From contig JAIRZN010000006.1 of assembly GCA_031267205.1 (NCBI GenBank), positions 1-14,335 on the forward strand: a stretch of DNA of 14,335 nt, given 5' to 3'. This DNA is from Tannerellaceae bacterium (GTDB taxonomy: Bacteria; Bacteroidota; Bacteroidia; Bacteroidales; Tannerellaceae). The translations under genes were made by a program, and so were the position numbers. Shown one piece after another: positions 6,518-12,173 of the stretch; position 1 is the first letter of the stretch, and each line of letters opens with the position of its first letter. The notes beneath the pieces are model-generated. The model was given only the letters and a program-made list of their open reading frames with translations, searched no databases and was not told where the DNA came from.

Positions 6518-7747
6518 TTAAAAGTTCAGCCTGAGTCCGATCTGCGGATTTATATTAAAAGCCTTGTCGGAATATATTGTTTCTACTTCGCTTCCATTAT
6601 TAAAGTAGTAGGCGGCGCCCATCTCGGCAAATGCGCTTACGTATGGAAACAGTGGGTAGCTTACTCCTGCATGAGCGCTTACCGACCACTGCAATTCCTT
6701 CATCCGCCGGTTTATATGCGCCTCGCCTGTCTGCAGGTCGTCCGAGAAACGTCTGACCGTCAACCGTCCGTCTACATTCAACTGCGCCTGTGCGCCGGTG
6801 GATGCGTATATCTGAAAACGTTTCCACTCGGCTATCTTATATGATAAGTAAAGCGGAATACCGAGGAAATGCAGGGTTTGTCTTGTTTTGTTATTATATG
6901 CCGAGGCCTGCGTTTCCCAGTCGGATATTAAGAGAGAGTAAACTAATCCGGTTTGTAGGGAGAAGCGATTGTTTAGGGTTCTGTTGACCGAAAGGCCGAA
7001 AGAGATGGGCATTTTGTGTTTGATATTAGTGCGTGGCAGCTTCCCCATGTTTTGGTCTGAGACGGCATTAATGGCCAATAGCTCTTCGTCTTCCAGGTTG
7101 TTGCTGCTTCTGAGCACGTATGTGTTTACCACCTCGCCTGAGTTTTGGGTAAGCCCTCCCATTCCCATTCCGAAGCTCCACTTACGTGCGGGGGCGGTTG
7201 GTTTTTCCACATCTGCTTGTGGAATTGCGGTGGTGGATTGTATTTCGGGGTCAATAGTCGGCGTATCTTCCGGGATTTCTTCTCCGGTCTCAACGTCGTT
7301 GTCTTCTGTCGGCGTATCCTGTATTACTTCAGTCGTTAGCGCTTCTTCTTCCGGCGTAACGTAAACATCGGTTGCCTGTTGCCGGAATTTTTGCTTGTCG
7401 GCTACTGCAAGGAGAGTTTGGTTGCCGGCGGATTCCGGTGCGACGAAGCCTGTCGGTGGAGAGGGTAAAACTTCCCGTCGAGTGTCGGGCCTGGTTTGTT
7501 CTGTTATCATTGTATCATTGTAGGAGTCGGTGCGCAGCGATAAATAAACGCCTCCTCCTATGAAAAGAGTTGCAAGGACTGCCGCCGCCCAATACGTCCA
7601 CCGTCTACGGGTTGGAACGACCTTCCCCTCCTGTAAGCGGTCGACTATGGCATCCCAATCGTCCGGCGAGGTTTCGACTTCCAGATTCTGGAGTTTCCTG
7701 CGGAAGATGTTTTCCCATTCATCCCGTTTTTCTCTTTCTTGATTCAT
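6518..7747 (-). CDS. Dma-type dual membrane-spanning anti-sigma protein with outer-membrane barrel
   Basis: A 409-residue protein with a composite layout. Residues 1-49 are charged and cytoplasmic, with F-R-x-x-L (15-19) and SPDDWDAIVDRL (27-38), the short helical pattern of anti-sigma segments paired with Bacteroidota ECF sigmas. Residues 50-71 (WTYWAAAVLATLFIGGGVYL and on) form one transmembrane helix. Residues about 72-188 are a Pro/Thr/Glu/Asp-rich linker long enough to cross the periplasm. Residues 189-409 are alternating amphipathic strands of a porin-like barrel, ending in LRLNF with the terminal Phe of outer-membrane barrels. The gene follows the sigma gene by 20 nt. In B. thetaiotaomicron, Dma1 has this architecture and restrains the ECF21 sigma Das1; I infer the same role here. 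A plain TM-anchored beta-domain protein is the alternative. Confidence 0.78.
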   Translation of the reverse strand: MNQEREKRDEWENIFRRKLQNLEVETSPDDWDAIVDRLQEGKVVPTRRRWTYWAAAVLATLFIGGGVYLSLRTDSYNDTMITEQTRPDTRREVLPSPPTGFVAPESAGNQTLLAVADKQKFRQQATDVYVTPEEEALTTEVIQDTPTEDNDVETGEEIPEDTPTIDPEIQSTTAIPQADVEKPTAPARKWSFGMGMGGLTQNSGEVVNTYVLRSSNNLEDEELLAINAVSDQNMGKLPRTNIKHKMPISFGLSVNRTLNNRFSLQTGLVYSLLISDWETQASAYNNKTRQTLHFLGIPLYLSYKIAEWKRFQIYASTGAQAQLNVDGRLTVRRFSDDLQTGEAHINRRMKELQWSVSAHAGVSYPLFPYVSAFAEMGAAYYFNNGSEVETIYSDKAFNINPQIGLRLNF

Positions 7748-7767
7748 GTTAAAGCAAGTCTTTCGTT

Positions 7768-8295
7768 TTAAAGCAAGTCATTTATTTTACGTTGCAATAA
7801 TTGTTTCGCCCGTGTATACTGCGAGCGCGAAGTGCTCTCCGTTATACTCAGCATTTCGCTTATCTCCTTATGCGAGAATCCCTCTATGGCGAACATATTG
7901 AAAATGGTGCGGAACCCGGCAGGCAATTCCTGCACCACTTTCATTAGTTCGTTTGCCGACATCTCTGCTATTACGGAATGGGCATGGCCGGATATTTCGT
8001 TTGTATAATCCAACTCTACGGCATCCCGCAACACATCAATCTTACGCAAAAATTCCAATGCACAATTTACAAAGATCTTTCGCATCCAACCTTCGAACGA
8101 ACCTATTCCGGCATAGGATCCCATACTGGTAAACACTTTTACGAAACCATCCTGCAAAATATCCTGAGCTGTTTCCCTATCGCTCACGTAACGCAGACAA
8201 ACCCCCATCATTTTACGGGAATATGTATCGTAAAGCTCTTTCTGAGCCAGTCTGTTCCCTTTCCTACAACCTTCTATCAGTTGTTTTTCATTCAT
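7768..8295 (-). CDS. ECF RNA polymerase sigma factor (ECF21/Das-like)
   Basis: A 175-residue ECF sigma factor. Region 2 is seen at about 10-75: KGNRLAQKELYDTYSRKM, ETAQDILQDGFVKVF (core-binding and -10 recognition) and GSFEGWMRKIFVNCALEFLR. Region 4 is at about 120-175: ELPAGFRTIFNMFAIEGFSHKEISEMLSITESTSRSQYTRAKQLLQ, a helix-turn-helix for the -35 element. There is no region 1.1 or region 3. It directs RNA polymerase to envelope-response promoters. It heads an operon with the Dma-type protein and two lipoproteins. Assignment to ECF21 is inferred from the neighbour, not from a subgroup signature. A 99-nt gap separates it from the GH26 gene on the same strand. Start: ATG at 8295; a second ATG at 8291 is out of frame. 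Confidence 0.93.
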   Translation of the reverse strand: MNEKQLIEGCRKGNRLAQKELYDTYSRKMMGVCLRYVSDRETAQDILQDGFVKVFTSMGSYAGIGSFEGWMRKIFVNCALEFLRKIDVLRDAVELDYTNEISGHAHSVIAEMSANELMKVVQELPAGFRTIFNMFAIEGFSHKEISEMLSITESTSRSQYTRAKQLLQRKINDLL

Positions 8296-8304
8296 TCGAC
8301 TGTT

Positions 8305-8338
8305 TACGCTTGGCTTTTTGAAGAGCCTAACTACGCTT
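8305..8338 (-). promoter_or_regulatory. Direct repeat and small stem upstream of the sigma gene
   Basis: On the minus strand AAGCGTA occurs twice (8338-8332 and 8311-8305), 27 nt apart. Between them lies a short hairpin (GGCT...AGCC, 8312-8327 region). It ends 9 nt before the sigma ATG. This could be an autoregulatory promoter or operator of the ECF operon; no Bacteroides housekeeping promoter is seen in the gap. Speculative. Confidence 0.25.
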
Positions 8339-8368
8339 TAGATGCCATAACGCGATAAAATGCTGCAT
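8327..8368 (-). CDS. Possible 13-codon leader peptide before the sigma gene
   Basis: AAAGGAG (8382-8376) stands 7 nt before an ATG (8368-8366) that opens MQHFIALWHLKRS and stops at TAG (8329-8327). The stop is 31 nt before the sigma ATG. A good Shine-Dalgarno spacing is the only support; composition and family give none. It may be chance. Confidence 0.2.
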   Translation of the reverse strand: MQHFIALWHLKRS

Positions 8369-8394
8369 TCAGTTGCTCCTTTGCTGTCAAAAAA

Positions 8395-9555
8395 TTACTC
8401 GGTCTTTTTCAGTTTGTAAGTATTTCCCGAGAAATCAATTTTGTCTAATGTTATGCTGCGCGGGTCATCATAAGTGGCTTTCGCTACCGGATTAGATTCC
8501 CTGTTTTCCCTGTTCGCAAAGTTATAGATGCAATAACCCCAGACCATAAACCATGACCATGACGGCTGTGTCTCATACAACTCGGTTGTGGGGACGTTGC
8601 CTACCTCGCCAAGCGTAATCAATTTGCCGCCTCCTATTTTAAGAAGGTCGTCGTGGTGAGATTGTTTCCAATCGTTGCGATATACGTCTGCTGCCAACAC
8701 ATCTACATAATCTACGCCAGGGAAGAAATCTTCATACGGCCCTGCTTCGTCACCCGGTATGTCTCGCGGAGCATTTGTGTTCCATACCCATAACAGATTA
8801 TTCAGCTCGTGATGGTTGGTGAAATATTCGTACATGGCAATCCATAGTTTTTTGAATCCGTTCTCGCCCGGCTTATTGCACCACCAGAACCAAACGCCAT
8901 TCATTTCATGGAACGGACGCCATAACACGGGGATATTAGCATCGCGCAATTGTTTCAGGTATGCGGCGACTCCGTCCATTTGTTTTTTCCAAAGGGTGTT
9001 GAGTTCGGTGCCGTCGGTTACCAATTCGTCCCATTCTTCCTGAGAGGGTAAGCGATCTGCCAAACGCCAAATATCGGCGCCGTCACATTCGTCACATCCC
9101 GTCGGAAAACAACAATGCCACATAAGGGTGATGATACGGCCTTCAGCATACTTACGTTTTACTTCGTCTATCAGGCCTTGCCGCAGGTCTGTTACCGATT
9201 GGCCGTTGAATGCGCAGCTATCAAAAGGCGCAGTCAGATTCATCGGCCCGCAATGCTGGTATTTGTATACACTGTCTCCCTGAGCCATAAAACTGAAATC
9301 GCCACCCCAGACAACGGGATATTTTCCGGTTATGGAGAAAACCACATTGTCGTATCGTTGCAGGTCGCTTACAAAATTGTGTTGCCCTGTCAAGGTGTAT
9401 TCCCCTTGCAGCGAATAAAGGAAGCTCAGGAGTTGTCGGGCTTCAGGTGTAGCTTTAGGGTTGACTGGCTTAAAGCCTTGTTCGATCTGCTTGTCACATG
9501 CAGCGACAAACAGACATCCTAATAAAATTGTGAAAACCAATCTATGCAGTCTCAT
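8395..9555 (-). CDS. Glycoside hydrolase family 26 (beta-mannanase-like) lipoprotein
   Basis: A 386-residue secreted enzyme. The lipoprotein signal ends at Cys20 (LFVAAC), so the enzyme sits in the envelope, perhaps at the cell surface. The GH26 TIM barrel is clear: TGQHN (56-60), the acid/base region WRPFHEMNGVWFWW with E217, and the nucleophile region LITLGEVGN with E317, plus VWNTNAP (257-263) and DVLAADVYRND (285-295). GH26 enzymes retain configuration and mostly cut beta-1,4-mannans. The Cys-rich stretch HCCFPTGCDECDG (147-159) after the strand LMW is unusual and may form disulfides near the active site. No SusC/SusD genes or other hydrolases are next to it. It reads in the same direction as the sigma operon 99 nt downstream; co-transcription is possible. 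Confidence 0.93.
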   Translation of the reverse strand: MRLHRLVFTILLGCLFVAACDKQIEQGFKPVNPKATPEARQLLSFLYSLQGEYTLTGQHNFVSDLQRYDNVVFSITGKYPVVWGGDFSFMAQGDSVYKYQHCGPMNLTAPFDSCAFNGQSVTDLRQGLIDEVKRKYAEGRIITLMWHCCFPTGCDECDGADIWRLADRLPSQEEWDELVTDGTELNTLWKKQMDGVAAYLKQLRDANIPVLWRPFHEMNGVWFWWCNKPGENGFKKLWIAMYEYFTNHHELNNLLWVWNTNAPRDIPGDEAGPYEDFFPGVDYVDVLAADVYRNDWKQSHHDDLLKIGGGKLITLGEVGNVPTTELYETQPSWSWFMVWGYCIYNFANRENRESNPVAKATYDDPRSITLDKIDFSGNTYKLKKTE

Positions 9556-9589
9556 AATAATAGTTTTAATACTAATTATGCAGGGACAT

Positions 9590-9613
9590 AAAAAAACAAT
9601 CTATGGGATTGTT
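9590..9613 (-). terminator. Intrinsic terminator after the 79-residue gene
   Basis: On the minus strand AACAATC (9613-9607), loop CCATA and GATTGTT (9601-9595) form a perfect 7-bp stem followed by a T-run to 9590. It lies 41 nt after the stop of the 79-residue gene and 34 nt before the GH26 start, so it should end the small transcript and separate it from the GH26 gene. Confidence 0.65.
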
Positions 9614-9654
9614 CTTCTACGCACCCCGTTCATAAAATACTCGACGCCACTTTT

Positions 9655-9894
9655 TTATTTGGAGTCGAGTTCTTTGAGCTTCAGCAATTGTTGTTCGATG
9701 ATTTCCTTTTCCTTAATCAACCGAAGTTCCTCTTTCCCTAACTTTTCCTTTTTGTAGCGCAGCGATAGGGCTACAATCTCCTCTAATTCCGCAAAAGAAA
9801 GGTGCTTCAAGTGTTTTGCAACAACATCAAAAGCTTGTTCTTTTGATAAACGTTTTGCAATTTTTTCTTCTTCTGTCATTCTGTGTCTAGCCAT
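9655..9894 (-). CDS. Small charged coiled-coil-like protein, unknown
   Basis: A 79-residue protein, very rich in Lys, Glu and Leu. No signal peptide or membrane segment. The N-terminal part (MARHRMTEEEKIAKRLSKEQ) is basic-acidic; residues about 32-77 have heptad-like Leu/Ile spacing (SFAELEEIVALSL, LRLIKEKEIIEQQLLKLKEL) that fits a helix or coiled coil. I do not recognise the family. It is flanked by its own putative promoter and terminator and stands divergent to the DUF4494 gene, so it looks like a real monocistronic gene. Alternatives are a small regulatory or nucleoid-associated protein; there is no direct evidence for either. Confidence 0.6.
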   Translation of the reverse strand: MARHRMTEEEKIAKRLSKEQAFDVVAKHLKHLSFAELEEIVALSLRYKKEKLGKEELRLIKEKEIIEQQLLKLKELDSK

Positions 9895-9934
9895 AATTTA
9901 ATTTTTTTATTGTTGTATGATTATTTATCAAAGG

Positions 9935-9942
9935 CAAAAGTA
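9935..9942 (-). promoter_or_regulatory. -7 box of the 79-residue gene
   Basis: TACTTTTG on the minus strand fits TAnnTTTG, 40 nt before the ATG at 9894. A TTG at the -33 position is not present, so the match is half a promoter. Confidence 0.4.
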
Positions 9943-9961
9943 ATTAATTAATCCGAGATGT

Positions 9962-9991
9962 CGATAATTGTCGTATATTTTTGTACATTTG
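9962..9991 (+). promoter_or_regulatory. -7 boxes and palindrome upstream of the DUF4494 gene
   Basis: Two overlapping-phase matches to TAnnTTTG lie in tandem: TATTTTTG (9976-9983) and TACATTTG (9984-9991), 40-50 nt before the ATG at 10032. Neither has a TTG at the ideal distance. Just upstream is the imperfect palindrome CGATAATTGTCG (9962-9973), centred in the divergent intergenic region and placed where it could act on both genes. Confidence 0.4.
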
Positions 9992-10031
9992 CTTGCAGAT
10001 TTTATAAACAATTCAATATATATAAAACACT

Positions 10032-10466
10032 ATGCACAATTGGTTTGAATGTAAGGTATCTTATGAAAAGATACTGGAAAATGGGATACAAAAGAAAGTG
10101 ACGGAGCCTTATTTGGTAGATGCATTGTCGTTTACTGAAGCTGAAGCGCGTATAATCGAGGAAATACGTCCGTACATCACCGGCGAATTTACAATAGCTG
10201 ATATTAAACGGGCACGACTTTCAGAGATATTTTTCAACGAAAACGGCGACCGTTTTTACCGCATAAAAATATTCTTTGTCACATTGGATGAAAAGAGTGG
10301 AGCAGAGAAGAAAACAGCATCGCAAATGCTGGCGCAAGCCTCTAATTTAAAAGAAGCCATTGCCGTATTGGAAGATGGTATGAAAGGTACAATGGCTGAT
10401 TATTCCATCGCAACTGTTACGGAAACGACACTGGTAGATGTTTTTCCATATACTGTGCAGGAGTAA
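10032..10466 (+). CDS. DUF4494 domain-containing protein
   Basis: A 144-residue cytoplasmic protein. MHNWFECKVSYEKILENG at the start, VDALSFTEAEARI (about 29-41), IADIKRARLSEIF (about 56-68) and RFYRIKIFFVTLDEKSG...KKTASQMLAQASNLKEA match, from memory, the DUF4494 family found almost only in Bacteroidetes. It has no known function. Its stop TAA shares one base with the ATG of yggS (TAATG at 10464-10468), so the two are translationally coupled and probably act in related processes. Confidence 0.85.
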   Translation: MHNWFECKVSYEKILENGIQKKVTEPYLVDALSFTEAEARIIEEIRPYITGEFTIADIKRARLSEIFFNENGDRFYRIKIFFVTLDEKSGAEKKTASQMLAQASNLKEAIAVLEDGMKGTMADYSIATVTETTLVDVFPYTVQE

Positions 10467-11143
10467 TGAGCATACGTTCGCAAATAGACTTTTTAAAAGA
10501 CAAGCTTTCCGACGATGTAAAGATTGTTGCCGTATCGAAATTTCATTCCGCCGAGTGTATAGCAGAAGCTTATCGGGCCGGGTTGCGTATTTTCGGAGAA
10601 AATCGAGCTCAGGAATTAATAGCCAAACGAAAAGTATTACCGGATGATATTGAATGGCACTTTATAGGACCTTTACAGACAAACAAAGTGAAGGACATAG
10701 CTCCTTTTGTACACACTATCCAAAGCGTAGATTCTCTGAAGTTATTGCAGGAAATAGACAGGCAAGCCGCTAAGCAATCCCGCATAATTCGGATATTATT
10801 GGAAATACGCATTGCCGAGGAAGAAAGTAAACACGGCTTTATCCCGGAGAAATGTGAAAAAATATTGGCAAATGAAAACGTAATTGCGAATTTCCCGAAT
10901 ATCCGTATTGGCGGACTGATGGGAATGGCTACATTTACGGAAGATGAGGAGCAGATACGGAAAGAATTTCGACTACTGCATGATTTGTTCAAGGACTACA
11001 AGTCGTCCTTTTTTGAAAAGTGCGACCATTTCACTGAACTTTCTATGGGAATGACAGGTGATTACGAAATTGCTATAAGCGAAGGAAGTACAATGGTGCG
11101 GATAGGAAGTCTCATTTTTGGGGATAGAAACTTGTGTAAATAA
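10466..11143 (+). CDS. yggS: YggS family PLP-binding protein
   Basis: A 225-residue single-domain protein with the alanine racemase-like N-terminal TIM barrel. It binds pyridoxal 5'-phosphate and helps keep vitamin B6 and amino-acid pools balanced; no catalytic activity is established. Visible landmarks are VAVSKFHS with the PLP Lys at K25, FGENRAQEL (about 43-51), WHFIGPLQTNKVK (64-76), IQSVDSLKLL (85-94), the GGLMGMATF region (about 148-156), and LSMGMTGDYEIAISEGSTMVRIGSLIFG near the end, which holds the phosphate-binding Ser/Thr and Arg. The length is typical. It starts one base into the DUF4494 stop and is 41 nt ahead of the DHOD-like gene. Confidence 0.95.
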   Translation: MSIRSQIDFLKDKLSDDVKIVAVSKFHSAECIAEAYRAGLRIFGENRAQELIAKRKVLPDDIEWHFIGPLQTNKVKDIAPFVHTIQSVDSLKLLQEIDRQAAKQSRIIRILLEIRIAEEESKHGFIPEKCEKILANENVIANFPNIRIGGLMGMATFTEDEEQIRKEFRLLHDLFKDYKSSFFEKCDHFTELSMGMTGDYEIAISEGSTMVRIGSLIFGDRNLCK

Positions 11144-11184
11144 TTCAGGATATATGTTCCCATTTAATTTAACAACTATTGATT

Positions 11185-12162
11185 ATGATAGATATAACAA
11201 CTAATTATGCCGGGTTAGCGCTTCGCAACCCTATTGTCGTAGGAAGCTCAGGATTGACCTCTGCCCCGGAAAAAATAAAAGAATATGAAAAAGTCGGCGC
11301 CGGTGCGGTGGTGTTGAAATCTCTTTTTGAAGAACAGATTGAGATGCAAAGCGCTTCCTTATTGAAGGAGTCGGATTTTCCCGAAGCTACGGATTATATT
11401 TATGAATATTTGAAATCCAATCAGGTAAATCAGTATTTGGAACTGATAAAAAAGGCGAAGGCTATATGTACTATCCCTGTTATAGCAAGCGTCAATTGTT
11501 ATAGAGTGGATGCATGGATTGATTTTGCACACCAGATTGAACTGGCAGGCGCCGACGCTATTGAGTTGAACGTGTATTACATGGATACAGGTCTCACTCC
11601 GGGTGATGAAACAGACCATAAAGTATATGTGAATATCATCCGTAAGGTAAAGGAGACTGTTTCCATACCGGTTATTATGAAAATCGGAAAATCAATCAAT
11701 AACATACCTGCTTTGGTATACTTGCTCAAGACAAACGGCGCGGATGGAGTTGTCCTTTTCAATCGTTTATATCAGCCGGATATTAATATACATACAATGC
11801 AAATTGTATCGGGGAATGTATTTAGCAGTCATTCCGATTTGAGCGATACGCTTCGTTGGACGGCAATTGTTTCCGGCAAGATTCCGGATATCGGCATCGC
11901 CTCATCAACAGGCGTTCATGATTGGGAAGATGTAGTGAAATGTTTACTGGCCGGAGCATCCGCTGTGCAAATGGTAAGCGCAATATATACGCATGGGCCG
12001 GAAATAATTTCTCAGATTTTGGTCTGCATGGAAGAATGGATGAATCAAACCAAGTATTATTCTTTATCCCAATTTCAAGGCGCTCTCAATTATGCGCATA
12101 TAAAAAGCCCGAACATGTATGAACGGGCTCAGTTTATGAAATATTTTTCAAGCAGGGATTGA
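11185..12162 (+). CDS. Dihydroorotate dehydrogenase-like flavoprotein
   Basis: A 325-residue TIM barrel of the DHOD class 1-like group of unknown function. FMN-binding features remain: NPIVVGSSGLTS (15-26), VVLKSLFEEQ with K45, IPVIMKIGK with K166, LFNRLYQPDI (191-200), and the phosphate loops IASSTGVHDWEDV (238-250) and AGASAVQMVSAI (256-267). The loop that holds the catalytic Cys in true class 1 enzymes (LNxSCPN) reads ELNVYYMDT here (127-135), so the usual proton-abstracting Cys is absent and pyrimidine synthesis is doubtful. The ATG at 11185 was taken in preference to a TTG two codons upstream. It is probably co-transcribed with yggS. Its 3' end holds the terminator of the convergent rho gene. 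Confidence 0.9.
   Translation: MIDITTNYAGLALRNPIVVGSSGLTSAPEKIKEYEKVGAGAVVLKSLFEEQIEMQSASLLKESDFPEATDYIYEYLKSNQVNQYLELIKKAKAICTIPVIASVNCYRVDAWIDFAHQIELAGADAIELNVYYMDTGLTPGDETDHKVYVNIIRKVKETVSIPVIMKIGKSINNIPALVYLLKTNGADGVVLFNRLYQPDINIHTMQIVSGNVFSSHSDLSDTLRWTAIVSGKIPDIGIASSTGVHDWEDVVKCLLAGASAVQMVSAIYTHGPEIISQILVCMEEWMNQTKYYSLSQFQGALNYAHIKSPNMYERAQFMKYFSSRD
12101..12129 (-). terminator. Intrinsic terminator of rho inside the DHOD-like gene
   Basis: On the minus strand AGCCCG (12129-12124), a 12-nt loop and CGGGCT (12111-12106) form a GC-rich stem followed directly by a T-run (12105-12102). It lies 45-73 nt after the rho stop and inside codons 306-315 of the convergent gene. On the plus strand no T-run follows, so it should work for rho only. 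Confidence 0.6.
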
Positions 12163-12173
12163 TCGGGAAATGC

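Noticed and set aside
11179..11184. TTG start for the DHOD-like gene
   Set aside because: The ATG two codons later gives a family-like N-terminus; TTG starts are rare.
12106..12129. Hairpin as a terminator for the plus-strand DHOD-like gene
   Set aside because: No T-run follows on the plus strand and it lies before the stop codon; only the minus-strand reading fits.
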